From assembly GCF_018130825.1 (NCBI RefSeq), contig NZ_JAFCJS010000013.1, forward strand, positions 112,092-176,091: 64,000 nt of DNA, in the 5' to 3' direction. A program made the translations under genes and the position numbers. Under the pieces are notes generated by a model, which had not been told where the DNA came from, made no database searches, and was given only the letters and a program-made list of their open reading frames with translations. This DNA is from Bradyrhizobium liaoningense (lineage in GTDB: Bacteria; Pseudomonadota; Alphaproteobacteria; Rhizobiales; Xanthobacteraceae). Of the stretch, positions 50,519 through 58,771 are shown piece by piece. Numbering within the stretch: position 1 is the first letter of the stretch; every line of letters starts with the position of its first letter.

Positions 50519-51252
50519 CCAGCGAGATCCTTATTGCCCCCTCGATCCTGGCTGCGGACTTCGCGCGTCTCGGCGAGGAGGTCGCCGCGATCGACGCTGC
50601 CGGCGCCGACTGGATCCATTGCGACGTGATGGACGGACATTTCGTCCCGAACATCAGTTTCGGTGCCGATGTGATCAAGGCGATCCGGCCGGTGACGAAG
50701 AAGGTCTTCGACGTGCATCTCATGATCGCGCCGGTCGATCCCTATCTCGAGGCGTTCGCGAAGGCCGGGGCCGATGTCATTACAGTTCATGCCGAGGCGG
50801 GCGCTCATCTCGACCGCTCGCTCCAGGCGATCCGGGCGCTCGGCAAGAAGGCCGGCGTCAGCCTGTGTCCCTCCACACCGGAGAGCACGATCGAGTATGT
50901 GCTCGATCGTCTCGACCTCGTGCTGGTGATGACGGTCAATCCGGGCTTCGGCGGCCAGTCCTTCCTCGATTCCCAGCTGGCGAAGATCGCACGGATCAAG
51001 GCCATGATCGGCGACCGGCCGATCCGGCTCGAGGTCGATGGCGGCATCACACGCGACAATGCCGCCGCCGTGGCCGCAGCGGGCGCCGATACGCTGGTGG
51101 CGGGTTCCGCCGTGTTCCGCGGCAAAGGTGATGCCGACTACGCCGCCAATATCGCAGCGATTCGCCTCGCCGCCGAGGTCGGCCGAGTTCCGCATTTGCA
51201 AGAAAGTTCCGCGCAGCGGATGCGCGTCAGTGATGGAGGCCGCACCCGGTAG
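50515..51252 (+). CDS. cbbE: Ribulose-phosphate 3-epimerase
   Basis: A 245-residue TIM-barrel enzyme interconverting ribulose-5-phosphate and xylulose-5-phosphate. Motifs are IAPSILAADFARLGEE, WIHCDVMDGHFVPNISFG with metal ligands, VMTVNPGFGGQSF and EVDGGI. About 20 extra residues (VPHLQESSAQRMRVSDGGRTR) extend the usual C-terminus. Last gene of the cbb operon; no obvious terminator in the 254-base gap that follows. Confidence 0.95.
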   Translation: MTSEILIAPSILAADFARLGEEVAAIDAAGADWIHCDVMDGHFVPNISFGADVIKAIRPVTKKVFDVHLMIAPVDPYLEAFAKAGADVITVHAEAGAHLDRSLQAIRALGKKAGVSLCPSTPESTIEYVLDRLDLVLVMTVNPGFGGQSFLDSQLAKIARIKAMIGDRPIRLEVDGGITRDNAAAVAAAGADTLVAGSAVFRGKGDADYAANIAAIRLAAEVGRVPHLQESSAQRMRVSDGGRTR

Positions 51253-51506
51253 ATTACGGAAGATCTACGCATCGGAACATTCGACGTGCCGGTTGTCCCA
51301 AGGCGTGGCACTTTCAACGAAGTTAGCGCGATAAAGCGGGCATGTCTTTCAGGCCAGGGTAACCAACGGGTTTGACACGAGGCCTCGATTAACGTCCGGG
51401 CAATGCTGTACGTCGCAGTCTGCGGTCCGGGAACGCGAGAGAGCGCGGGGATGCGGATCCAGCATATTGGCAGGTATGAGGCCCGCGCGCGGCGCGAGGC
51501 GATGCC

Positions 51507-53363
51507 GTGAGCATGCATCGCTTGTTCGCCGAGCAGCTTCGCTGTGCCACCAATGCGGCCGGGCAGGTCGACATTGTGAGGCTGGGTGAGCTCGTCAGTG
51601 CAGCCTATGAGGCGAGCGATCGCGAGCGCCAGCGGATGATCGAAGCACGCGCGCACACGCGGGATGAGGTCGAACAAGATCTGCTGCGGACCCAGGAGTT
51701 CCTCGATACTATCGTCGAAAACATCCCGATCGCCGTGTTCGCGAAATGCGCGAAGGATTCGCGCTACATCCTGCTCAACCGCGCCGGCGAGAGATATTAT
51801 GGCATGCCCCGCGAACAGATGCTGGGCCGGACACCCGACGAGATCTTTCCGGCCGACGTCGCCCGCATCGTCAACGAGCAGGATCGTCGAGTCGTTGCCA
51901 GCGGCATGCCGATGTTCCTCGAGGAGCATCTGCTCGAAATTGGCGTCAAGGGTCACGACCGCGTCGTCAATTCACGCAAAATGCTGATCACGGATGGTGC
52001 CGGCGATCCGCAATATCTGGTCGGCGTGATCGAGGACGTCACCGAGCGCGTCACCACGCGGGAACGCATCAGCCACCTGGCATATCATGATGCGCTGACC
52101 GACCTGCCGAACCGTAGCGCCTTCAACGCGGCGCTGGACGAACGGCTGGAGCGCGCGCAAAAGGCCTCGACCGGTTTTGCCGTGCTCAGCCTCGATCTCG
52201 ACCGCTTCAGGGAGGTCAACGACGTCTTCGGACATCCGGTCGGAGACATGCTGATGCGGGCGGCGGCCGATCGTCTCGCCGCGGAAGCCGATGGCGCCTT
52301 CGTCGCCCGTATCGGCGGCGACGAGTTCATGATTCTGATGCCCGACAACGTCCGCCGCGAGGACGTGCTGACGCTCGCCGAGCGCCTGGTCGAGGTGATC
52401 GGCAAGGAACTCGAGATCGACGACTATCTCTCCCAGGTCGGTGTCAGCGTTGGCGTCGCCGTTTACCCCGATGACGGCGTGGATGCGGCGACGCTGCTCG
52501 CCAATGCCGATTCCTCGCTCTACCGCGCCAAGCGCGAAGGGCGGGGCAGGGTCTGCTTCTTCGAATCCGAGATGGACCAGGAGCTGCGCGACCGCAGGCT
52601 GTTGCAGCACGATCTGCGGCAGGCGCTGGAGCAGAACCAGCTCCTGGTCTATTTCCAGCCGCAGGCGCGGATGGACGGCGAGGTCATCGGCTTCGAGGCG
52701 CTGCTGCGCTGGGACCATCCGACGCGGGGCTTCGTGCCGCCGGACCAGTTCATTCCGCTCGCCGAGGATAACGGGCTGATCATCGAGATCGGCGAATGGG
52801 TGCTGCGCGAGGCCTGCCGCGAAGCGGCATCCTGGCCACGGCCGTTGCAGGTCGCGGTCAATTTGTCGCCGGTCCAGTTCCAGGCCGGTGACCTCGAACG
52901 CTCGATCCACCAGATCCTGCTGGAGACGGGGCTTTCGCCGACGCGGCTCGAGGTCGAGATCACCGAGGGCGTACTGATCGGAGATTTCACCCGCGCGCTC
53001 AACCTGCTGCGGCGGCTGAAGGCACTCGGCATCCGCATTGCGATGGACGATTTTGGCACCGGGTACTCCTCGCTGTCCTATCTGCAGTCGTTTCCGTTCG
53101 ATAAGATCAAGATCGACCGCAGCTTCATCTCCAATCTCGAGGCGACGCCGCAATCGGCCGAGATCGTCCGCGCGGTCCTGAGCCTTGCGCATGCGCTGAA
53201 TATCCCGGTCGTCGCCGAAGGCGTGGAGACGGAAGCGCAGCGTGACTTCCTGGCACGCGAGGCCTGCGAGGAGATGCAGGGCTATCTCGTCGGCCGGCCC
53301 GAGCTGATCGAGCGCTATCTCGACCTAGTCGGTGTGATCGTGGAGCGCCGCCTCTATGCCTAG
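51507..53363 (+). CDS. PAS-GGDEF-EAL cyclic-di-GMP enzyme
   Basis: A 618-residue cytoplasmic protein. A helical N-terminus (1-60) precedes a PAS domain (about 62-182, containing AVFAKCAKDSRYILLNRAGERYYG), a GGDEF domain with intact RIGGDEF (GGDEF at 270-274) and an EAL domain with GFEALLRWDHP (Glu397) and MDDFGTGYSSL. Both catalytic motifs look complete, so it may make and degrade cyclic-di-GMP; no RxxD inhibitory site precedes GGDEF at the usual place. GTG 51507 follows GAGG; ATG 51513 is possible. Confidence 0.93.
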   Translation: MSMHRLFAEQLRCATNAAGQVDIVRLGELVSAAYEASDRERQRMIEARAHTRDEVEQDLLRTQEFLDTIVENIPIAVFAKCAKDSRYILLNRAGERYYGMPREQMLGRTPDEIFPADVARIVNEQDRRVVASGMPMFLEEHLLEIGVKGHDRVVNSRKMLITDGAGDPQYLVGVIEDVTERVTTRERISHLAYHDALTDLPNRSAFNAALDERLERAQKASTGFAVLSLDLDRFREVNDVFGHPVGDMLMRAAADRLAAEADGAFVARIGGDEFMILMPDNVRREDVLTLAERLVEVIGKELEIDDYLSQVGVSVGVAVYPDDGVDAATLLANADSSLYRAKREGRGRVCFFESEMDQELRDRRLLQHDLRQALEQNQLLVYFQPQARMDGEVIGFEALLRWDHPTRGFVPPDQFIPLAEDNGLIIEIGEWVLREACREAASWPRPLQVAVNLSPVQFQAGDLERSIHQILLETGLSPTRLEVEITEGVLIGDFTRALNLLRRLKALGIRIAMDDFGTGYSSLSYLQSFPFDKIKIDRSFISNLEATPQSAEIVRAVLSLAHALNIPVVAEGVETEAQRDFLAREACEEMQGYLVGRPELIERYLDLVGVIVERRLYA

Positions 53364-53531
53364 CGCGTTGGGCGTCAGAGTTCTGCGCGTTTGGAACTAA
53401 AATTCCTGCCGGATATTCTCGAAAGTTAACCGAGGTTAGGCGCGTGGTGCACGCAGCAAATGTTTTGCACAAACGCCATCGGCCTGACGCAAATCAGGAC
53501 AATAAGCGCTGTGAATGCGAGGGAGGGTCTC

Positions 53532-53726
53532 ATGGAGAACGTACGTCGCTACCGGGCGTTGGCGTCCCTCTGTCGTCAGCAGGCCGCCTATAGGCCGCTT
53601 CAAAACTGGGAACTCCTCGGTCAGGCCGAACATTTCGAATATCTCGCCGAGGTCGCGCTGAAGGCGCATTTCGACGCGTGCAATGCGCAACGCGACGAGG
53701 ATGCAGAGGCCCCCGTCGCGGCGTGA
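53532..53726 (+). CDS. ENVRRYR-family small protein, copy B
   Basis: A 64-residue protein starting MENVRRYRALASLCRQ and continuing AAYRPLQNWELLGQAEHFEYLAEVALKAHF, with a variable acidic tail. It is the paralogue of the 69-residue protein at 40964: the block ENVRRYR-x2-ASL-x-RQ-x-AA-x-RP-x-Q-x-W-x-LL-x-QA is common. GGGAGGG lies before ATG 53532. Function unknown. Confidence 0.78.
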   Translation: MENVRRYRALASLCRQQAAYRPLQNWELLGQAEHFEYLAEVALKAHFDACNAQRDEDAEAPVAA

Positions 53727-53745
53727 GAGCGTCGGGCCGGCTTCG

Positions 53746-54582
53746 CTAATGCGACATCAGCGTCGGCACCGTCATGGCCTCCAGCATGGCGCGGGTGACG
53801 CCGCCGAGAAAGCGCTCCTGCAACCGCGAATGGCCGTAGCCACCCATCACCAGCAGATCGAGTCTCTCGTCGGCCGCCAGTGACAGGATGGTCGGCTGAA
53901 TATCGGAGCGCGCGGCTGACAGGCCGACCGTGTGGGTTGACAGGCCGCGCCGGCCAAGATGCCTCGCCAGATTGCGGGCCGATACCTCGCTCGGGACCGT
54001 GTCGGCCTCGTTGATCGAGATGAGCAGGATCTCCTCGGCACGCGCCAGGAACGTCGCTGCGTCGCGCATCGCGCGGGCGGCGACGCGACTACCGTCCCAG
54101 CAAATGCCGATCCGCTTCGCCTTGAAGGCACCACGGAAGGTGTAGGGCAGGAACAGCACCGGGCCGCCGGCCTGGAACAGGATTTCGCCGGGCACGTCGT
54201 TGTCGAACGAGCCTTGCGCCGGATCGGGCTGGAGCACGACGCTGAGGTCGTGCAGCCGCGCCATCTCGCCGAGCGAGCTGGCTGCATCCGCGGGGATCGC
54301 GCCGAGCGGATGGCAGTCGTAGGAAATTCCGGCGTTCGCCGCCTCGCTTTTGAACACCTCGAGCGCGGCCTCGGCCCGCTCCAGGGCGCGCTCGCGCTCC
54401 AGCTCGAACACGGCCGCCAAGGCGGCACCGCCGTCCATGACGTAAGCTGCGCTGCTCGCGACATAGCCGACCGCAACCGCGTCGAGGTGGGCGTTGAGAT
54501 GCGCCGCGAGCGTGATCGAGCCGTCGATCGCGGCGCGCATCGGCCGCTCGGTCGGGATGTGGACGAGAATGTCTTTGTACAT
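53746..54582 (-). CDS. Universal stress protein (tandem Usp)
   Basis: A 278-residue cytoplasmic protein with two Usp-like halves. The N-terminal half opens MYKDILVHIPTERPMRAAIDGS; the C-terminal half ends with LVMGGYGHSRLQERFLGGVT, the ATP-binding G-x2-G-x9-G(S/T)-type loop. Such proteins rise under low-oxygen or stationary stress. GGAGG lies six bases before ATG 54582. A FixK-type box centred 68 bases upstream suggests induction under oxygen limitation. Divergent from degP. Confidence 0.92.
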   Translation of the reverse strand: MYKDILVHIPTERPMRAAIDGSITLAAHLNAHLDAVAVGYVASSAAYVMDGGAALAAVFELERERALERAEAALEVFKSEAANAGISYDCHPLGAIPADAASSLGEMARLHDLSVVLQPDPAQGSFDNDVPGEILFQAGGPVLFLPYTFRGAFKAKRIGICWDGSRVAARAMRDAATFLARAEEILLISINEADTVPSEVSARNLARHLGRRGLSTHTVGLSAARSDIQPTILSLAADERLDLLVMGGYGHSRLQERFLGGVTRAMLEAMTVPTLMSH

Positions 54583-54643
54583 GGCGCGCCTCCGATCGAC
54601 CATCGTTGATGGAGGCAGTCTTCCACTGCGGCGAGGGGCGGCC

Positions 54644-54657
54644 TTGAGCTGCATCAA
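54644..54657. promoter_or_regulatory. FixK/FNR-type box
   Basis: TTGAGCTGCATCAA, with perfect TTGA and TCAA half-sites separated by six bases, as for FixK2 sites. It lies 62-75 bases before the Usp start; activation from -41.5 would place the start of transcription near 54609. Bradyrhizobium FixK2 activates many low-oxygen genes, including stress proteins. Confidence 0.6.
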
Positions 54658-54788
54658 ATGTGCAGGCGCGATCTTGGCCGGCCGTCGCCCACCTTTGCCA
54701 AGATTTAATCGCGTGGACGGAACGCCGTAAGGTGGCAACGGCCATGTTGGGTGCAAGGCGACACCTGACCCAACATGGACATTTCGAC

Positions 54789-56336
54789 ATGAACGATCGC
54801 GTCAATTCCCACACCACCACGACCGGGAAGATCCTGAGACCGCGCCGGCTTGCGCTGCTCGGCACCGTGGCCGCGCTTGGCGTGGCCGTGCTGGCCGGCT
54901 CTCCCGGTTCCTCGCAGTTCGGCATGACCTCCTTCGTCGCGCCCGCGCAGGCCGCGGAAACCGCCGCCACGCCGCCGGGCTTCGCCGACCTCGTCGCCAA
55001 GGTCAAACCCGCCGTGATCTCGGTGCGGGTCAAGATCGACCGCGACAACGACAAGAATGCGATGCTGCAACAGAACCGGATGGATTCGGACGAGGACTCG
55101 CCGTTCGACCAGTTCTCGCGGCAGTTCGGCTTCCGCGGCCCAGGCGGCATGAACGGTATGCCGCGCCAGCGTCACCAGATGGTCACGGGCGAAGGCTCCG
55201 GCTTCTTCATCTCCGCCGACGGTTACGCCGTGACCAACAATCACGTCGTCGATCATGCCGAGTCCGTGCAAGTCACCATGGACGACGGCACGACCTACAC
55301 GGCCAAGGTGGTCGGCACCGATCCGAAGACCGATCTTGCGCTGATCAAGGTCGACGGCAAGAAGGACTTCCCCTTCGTCAAATTCTCCGAGCAGAAGCCG
55401 CGAATCGGCGACTGGGTGGTGGCGGTCGGCAATCCCTTCGGCCTCGGCGGCACCGTGACCGCCGGCATCGTCTCGGCCAGTGGCCGCGACATCGGCAACG
55501 GGCCCTATGACGATTTCATCCAGATCGACGCGCCCATCAACAAGGGCAATTCCGGCGGCCCGGCCTTCGATATGAACGGCAACGTGATCGGCGTGAACAC
55601 CGCGATCTTCTCCCCGTCGGGTGGCTCGGTCGGCATCGGCTTCGACATCCCGGCGACGACCGCAAAGCTCGTCGTCGCGCAGTTGAAGGACAAGGGTGCT
55701 GTGACCCGCGGCTGGCTCGGTGTGCAGGTGCAGCCGGTGACCGCCGACATCGCCGACAGTCTCGGCCTGAAGGAGGCGCGCGGCGCGATCGTCGACAATC
55801 CGCAGGACGGCAGCCCGGCGGCGAAGGCCGGCATCGTGGCGGGTGACGTCATCACCGCCGTCAACGGCACCGCGATCAAGGACTCCCGCGATCTCGCCCG
55901 TACCATCGCGACGCTGGCGCCGGGCAGCTCCGTGAAGCTCGACGTCTTCCGCAACGGCGGGAGCAAGACTGTGACGCTCGCGCTCGGCGAACTGCCGAAC
56001 GAGCGGCAGGCCCAGGGAAACGGTAAAGCCGACGAGGGCAAGGCGCAGCTGGGCAAGGGCACGCCGCGCCTCGGGCTCAGCCTGGCACCGGCCGGCGAGG
56101 TGCAGGGCGCGGGCCAGAAGGGCGTCGTCGTCACCGAGGTCGATCCGCAAGGGCCGGCAGCACAGCGCGGCATCCAGACCGGTGACGTCATCCTCAATGT
56201 CGGCGGCAAGCCTGTGGCCAATGTCGGTGACGTCCGCGCTGAATTGGCGCAGGCAAAATCGTCCGGCAAGAACAGCGTGCTGCTTCAGGTGAAGGGCGCG
56301 GAAGCGACCCGGTTCGTCGCGGTGCCGCTCGCCTAA
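54789..56336 (+). CDS. degP: DegP/HtrA-family periplasmic serine protease
   Basis: A 515-residue Do-type protease. N-terminal hydrophobic segment about 21-37 (signal or anchor), then the trypsin-like domain with catalytic His152 (VTNNHVVDH), Asp182 (DPKTDLALIKVD) and Ser255 (INKGNSGGPAFD), followed by two PDZ domains (about 290-385 and 420-510). It degrades or holds misfolded envelope proteins. ATG 54789 is chosen, since the signal segment follows it; the open frame to 54660 has no such feature. A clear terminator follows. Confidence 0.95.
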   Translation: MNDRVNSHTTTTGKILRPRRLALLGTVAALGVAVLAGSPGSSQFGMTSFVAPAQAAETAATPPGFADLVAKVKPAVISVRVKIDRDNDKNAMLQQNRMDSDEDSPFDQFSRQFGFRGPGGMNGMPRQRHQMVTGEGSGFFISADGYAVTNNHVVDHAESVQVTMDDGTTYTAKVVGTDPKTDLALIKVDGKKDFPFVKFSEQKPRIGDWVVAVGNPFGLGGTVTAGIVSASGRDIGNGPYDDFIQIDAPINKGNSGGPAFDMNGNVIGVNTAIFSPSGGSVGIGFDIPATTAKLVVAQLKDKGAVTRGWLGVQVQPVTADIADSLGLKEARGAIVDNPQDGSPAAKAGIVAGDVITAVNGTAIKDSRDLARTIATLAPGSSVKLDVFRNGGSKTVTLALGELPNERQAQGNGKADEGKAQLGKGTPRLGLSLAPAGEVQGAGQKGVVVTEVDPQGPAAQRGIQTGDVILNVGGKPVANVGDVRAELAQAKSSGKNSVLLQVKGAEATRFVAVPLA

Positions 56337-56360
56337 GTCTCTCGCTTTGAACGTCAATTC

Positions 56361-56387
56361 AAAAGGCGGCCCGCGGGCCGCCTTTTT
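56361..56387 (+). terminator. Rho-independent terminator of degP
   Basis: GGCGGCCCGCGGGCCGCC forms a fully symmetric stem (56365-56382) with a T run after it (TTTTT, 56383-56387) and an A run before it, 25 bases after the degP stop. Confidence 0.9.
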
Positions 56388-56579
56388 CGTGCCGGCGTGA
56401 AAGATACCCACAGGCCGACGATAACATTCTCGTTAACGGCAGCATTGATGACGGGTTAGTCCGAAAAAGCCGCGTTCGCTCGTCAGACTTGAGTCCATAT
56501 TACTTGCAGGGGGTGGGAATTCCGAACGTCCGGCTGCTTTCGTGGAACCGGCCGGTGTTCGCATTTGATCGGTGCCGAC

Positions 56580-56942
56580 ATGGATCGATTGAAGCTCTCG
56601 CTGAGACGTGCGCTGCTCGTGGCGCCGCTCGTGCTGGCGGCCGGAAGCGCCCTCGGGCGCGACGATGGCCGCTACGCCGATTCACCGCTCAAGCCGTGGT
56701 TCGACAGTCTGCGCAGCCATCTCGGCCCGTGCTGCTCGGATGCCGATGGATTTGCCGTCTCGGATCCCGATTGGGAATCGCACGACGGGCATTATCGCGT
56801 GCGCCTCGACGGTCAATGGGTGGATGTGCCGGATGAAGCCGTCATCACCGAACCGAATCGGGCGGGACGCACCATGGTTTGGCCAGTGAAGACGGCGTTC
56901 GGGATTTCGATCCGGTGCTTCATGCCGGGCAGCATGATCTGA
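56580..56942 (+). CDS. Exported protein of unknown function
   Basis: A 120-residue protein. A signal peptide (RRALLVAPLVLAAGSALG, cleavage near residue 24) is followed by a mature part with PWFDSLRSHLGPCCSDADG, WESHDGHYRVRLDGQWVDVPDEAVI and a C-terminal Cys in ISIRCFMPG. The CCSDADG motif with downstream Trp-rich beta segments looks like a family common in Bradyrhizobium, with no known function. ATG 56580 is used rather than the TTG at 56565. Confidence 0.72.
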   Translation: MDRLKLSLRRALLVAPLVLAAGSALGRDDGRYADSPLKPWFDSLRSHLGPCCSDADGFAVSDPDWESHDGHYRVRLDGQWVDVPDEAVITEPNRAGRTMVWPVKTAFGISIRCFMPGSMI

Positions 56943-56954
56943 CGGGTGTCAGCG

Positions 56955-57212
56955 TCACCGCTTGCTGGATTTGCGCTTCGACGATTTCCTGGCGGTCTTC
57001 TTCTTGGACGTCTTCCGCTTGGAGGCCTTCTTCGGGACCTTCTTGCCCTTCTTGCGGGCCTTCGAGAGTCCAATCGCGATCGCTTGCTTGCGACTCTTCA
57101 CGCGTCCGCCGCGACCGCTCTTCGCGGTGCCTTTCTTGTAGCGGCGCATTTCGCTCTCGACGTCGCTGCCGGAGCTGCGCGAGTAGCGGCGCTTCTTTGC
57201 CTTGCGTGCCAT
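56955..57212 (-). CDS. Lys/Arg-rich DUF6496-like protein
   Basis: An 85-residue, strongly basic protein. VESEMRRYKKGTAKSGRGGRVKSRKQAIAIGLSKARK matches the DUF6496 pattern (KxGxxxSGxGxxVxxRKQAIAIxLSxAR), followed by a Lys/Ser-rich tail like histone H1 (KKASKRKTSKKKTARKSS). A DNA- or RNA-binding role is likely by charge only. GGAG lies eight bases before ATG 57212. A near-EcfG promoter lies just upstream, fitting general-stress expression. Confidence 0.8.
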   Translation of the reverse strand: MARKAKKRRYSRSSGSDVESEMRRYKKGTAKSGRGGRVKSRKQAIAIGLSKARKKGKKVPKKASKRKTSKKKTARKSSKRKSSKR

Positions 57213-57236
57213 GCATTTTCTCCCTTCGCCGGACCA

Positions 57237-57261
57237 AACCACTCGACACAGGCATGGTTCC
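57237..57261 (-). promoter_or_regulatory. EcfG-like promoter, weak match
   Basis: On the minus strand GGAAC, 16 bases, then GGTT (57261 to 57237), one base off GGAAC-N16-CGTT. The basic-protein gene starts 25 bases downstream. Confidence 0.35.
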
Positions 57262-57299
57262 GAAAATGCGTAAGCAAAGCTGCGGATGTGCGGCGCCGC

Positions 57300-57494
57300 C
57301 TAGTACGAATTCGCCAGCTCGATCTCCGCCTCCAGCACCTGGATGCGCCGCGCGGCCTCGGCAAACGACAGATCCCGCGCATATTGCGCGGGCTGATACG
57401 CTTCTTCGCTCAGCCGCTTCAGCCGCAAGCCTTGGGCCCGAGTCATTTGCTCCATGAGAAAAGCCTTGGCGTCGTATTTACCCTGAACCTGCAT
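57300..57494 (-). CDS. Small DUF3072-like protein
   Basis: A 64-residue protein: MEQMTRAQGLRLKRLSEEAYQPAQYARDLSFAEAARRIQVLEAE. The pattern T-x-A-Q-x2-x-L-x2-L-S-E-E-A...L-x-x-A-E-A-x-x-R-I resembles DUF3072, a small stress-linked helical domain. The function is unknown. It lies 87 bases upstream of the basic DUF6496-like gene on the same strand. Confidence 0.65.
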   Translation of the reverse strand: MQVQGKYDAKAFLMEQMTRAQGLRLKRLSEEAYQPAQYARDLSFAEAARRIQVLEAEIELANSY

Positions 57495-57521
57495 GTCCGC
57501 TCTCCATCCTGAAATCGCGAC

Positions 57522-57550
57522 TTGACTATATGTTCTTATTTTGTTCTAAC
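57522..57550 (+). promoter_or_regulatory. Possible sigma-70 promoter abutting a start codon
   Basis: TTGACT (57522-57527), 17 bases, TCTAAC (57545-57550). The ATG at 57556 would be at or near the first transcribed base, giving a leaderless message if the promoter is real; it may be chance. Confidence 0.3.
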
Positions 57551-57555
57551 AAGCC

Positions 57556-57831
57556 ATGGACAACCGAATTAATGAAATTCGACGTAAAATCAGCGCCTTG
57601 AGGTTGGAGATGGCCGACGTCGAGGCATCCGTGCGCGACTTCGTCGACCGGGGGCGCGACTGCACGGAAAAGGCCCTGGCGCAGATGGATCTGCGCCGGA
57701 AAATCAACCTGCTGATCGGCGAATGGAGAGCGGCTGGCGGCGGCGATGTCCTGCCGGATGTCCGCGATCGTGTACGGCTTCGTCCACTGAAGAAAGTCGC
57801 AGATCCCGCGCGGACGATCGCGCGTCGCTGA
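57556..57831 (+). CDS. Small helical hypothetical protein
   Basis: A 91-residue protein. Residues 1-58 (MDNRINEIRRKISALRLEMADVEASVRDFVDRG) form a heptad-like helix, followed by ALAQMDLRRKINLLIGEWRAAGG and a basic tail. A coiled coil is likely. It is followed 18 bases later by another small helical gene in the same direction, so both may be one operon. Family not recognised. Confidence 0.6.
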   Translation: MDNRINEIRRKISALRLEMADVEASVRDFVDRGRDCTEKALAQMDLRRKINLLIGEWRAAGGGDVLPDVRDRVRLRPLKKVADPARTIARR

Positions 57832-57849
57832 GAGCTTTGGGAGCGCGTC

Positions 57850-58059
57850 ATGGAGGAAGACCCGGACACGTACCGGATCCTGAGGCTGCGCGCCGAGATT
57901 CTCGAACTGGGCTCCGCGATCCGGCAATTGCAGCGGGAGGGGCTCGACGACGCCGCGGCCCAGCTCCTGATTACGCGCAAGCGGGCGCAGCTCGATCATC
58001 TCGTGAAGATGAATTCTGCGAAAGGCGGACTGAACATCGCCGATATGCAATGCGATTAG
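57850..58059 (+). CDS. Small helical hypothetical protein
   Basis: A 69-residue protein, MEEDPDTYRILRLRAEILELGSAIRQLQREG, DDAAAQLLITRKRAQLDHLVKM and a short polar end. Predominantly helical, no membrane segment or signal. GGGAG lies seven bases before ATG 57850. A hairpin terminator follows. Family not recognised. Confidence 0.6.
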   Translation: MEEDPDTYRILRLRAEILELGSAIRQLQREGLDDAAAQLLITRKRAQLDHLVKMNSAKGGLNIADMQCD

Positions 58060-58105
58060 CGCGTGCGATGTGGCGTCCAGGGAATCGCATCGAATACCAA
58101 GGCGA

Positions 58106-58131
58106 GAAGGCCCCGCGATTGCGAGGCCTTC
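58106..58131. terminator. Bidirectional hairpin between convergent genes
   Basis: Arms GAAGGCC (58106-58112) and GGCCTTC (58125-58131), with CGC and GCG inside. It lies between the small helical gene and the convergent secreted-peptide gene; the T tract is short on both strands. Confidence 0.5.
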
Positions 58132-58146
58132 GATGAGCGGCTGCGC

Positions 58147-58380
58147 TTACTTGGCGGTGCTCGTGCCCTTGGTCATGGTGCCGCCCTGATCGGAGCCGGG
58201 GCCAGAGCCGCCCTGGCCGGAGGGATCGGGACTCTTGGTTTTCGTGTTGGCGCCGGTCGTCTGCGAGGACGAGGTCGAGGATTCATGTTTCTGCTTGTGC
58301 GACTTGGCCTGCGCGGCAAACGGGGCAGCGGCGAGGCCGGTTGCCAACATCACGGCGAGAGCGAGCTTGGTCGTCTTCAT
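58147..58380 (-). CDS. Small exported low-complexity protein
   Basis: A 77-residue protein with signal peptide (MKTTKLALAVMLATGLAAAPFAAQA, cleavage after AQA) and a mature part of only Ser, Thr, Gly, Lys and Gln-rich sequence (SSTSSSQTTGANTKTKSPDPSGQGG), which is probably disordered. Such short periplasmic peptides recur in Bradyrhizobium. A near-EcfG promoter lies 38 bases upstream of its start. Confidence 0.68.
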   Translation of the reverse strand: MKTTKLALAVMLATGLAAAPFAAQAKSHKQKHESSTSSSQTTGANTKTKSPDPSGQGGSGPGSDQGGTMTKGTSTAK

Positions 58381-58418
58381 GCGCGGGAACTCCCTGAGTT
58401 AAATTGACGCAGGCAGCC

Positions 58419-58443
58419 AACTGCCGTTCGTCACAGGAGTTCC
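58419..58443 (-). promoter_or_regulatory. EcfG-like promoter, weak match
   Basis: On the minus strand GGAAC, 16 bases, then AGTT (58443 to 58419). It differs from GGAAC-N16-CGTT by one base. The exported-protein gene starts 38 bases downstream. Confidence 0.4.
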
Positions 58444-58475
58444 CGACAAAGTCGCCGGCGTGTTTCACGCCCGCT

Positions 58476-58745
58476 TCAAAATTCCTTGTCCTCATCGATG
58501 ATGAAGACGGCGCCGGTGAGCGTCGCGCCGATCGCGAACGTCGTCACCAAGGTGAGGGCGAAGACCAGAATCGCCTGGCTCCCGCCGTGATTGAGCAGAT
58601 TGGCGACCGCCGGATTGGACAGAGTGAGCGCGAGGCCGAATGCAAGCCCAAGAGCTGCGCCCATCATCGCATGCGTCACGAGCTTGATGAGGCCAGTGGG
58701 AGAGATCAGGCTCGGTGGCTTCTTGGGCGACTTGTTCGCACGCAT
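58476..58745 (-). CDS. Small two-helix membrane protein
   Basis: An 89-residue protein with a basic N-terminus (MRANKSPKKPPSLI) and two hydrophobic segments, AMMGAALGLAFGLALTL and AILVFALTLVTTFAIGATLTGAVFII, ending in acidic EDKEF. ATG 58745 is chosen because an EcfG promoter (58796-58772) overlaps the region of the in-frame TTG at 58769. It is likely a general-stress membrane protein. Family not recognised. Confidence 0.7.
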   Translation of the reverse strand: MRANKSPKKPPSLISPTGLIKLVTHAMMGAALGLAFGLALTLSNPAVANLLNHGGSQAILVFALTLVTTFAIGATLTGAVFIIDEDKEF

Positions 58746-58771
58746 GGAACCGACCTTCGAATTGCACAAGC

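Noticed and set aside
51304..51330. Possible second sigma-54 promoter at TGGCAC
   Set aside because: No TTGC follows at the required spacing.
51451..51510. A 19-codon frame before the GGDEF-EAL gene
   Set aside because: No protein-like feature and overlap with the real start region; likely chance.
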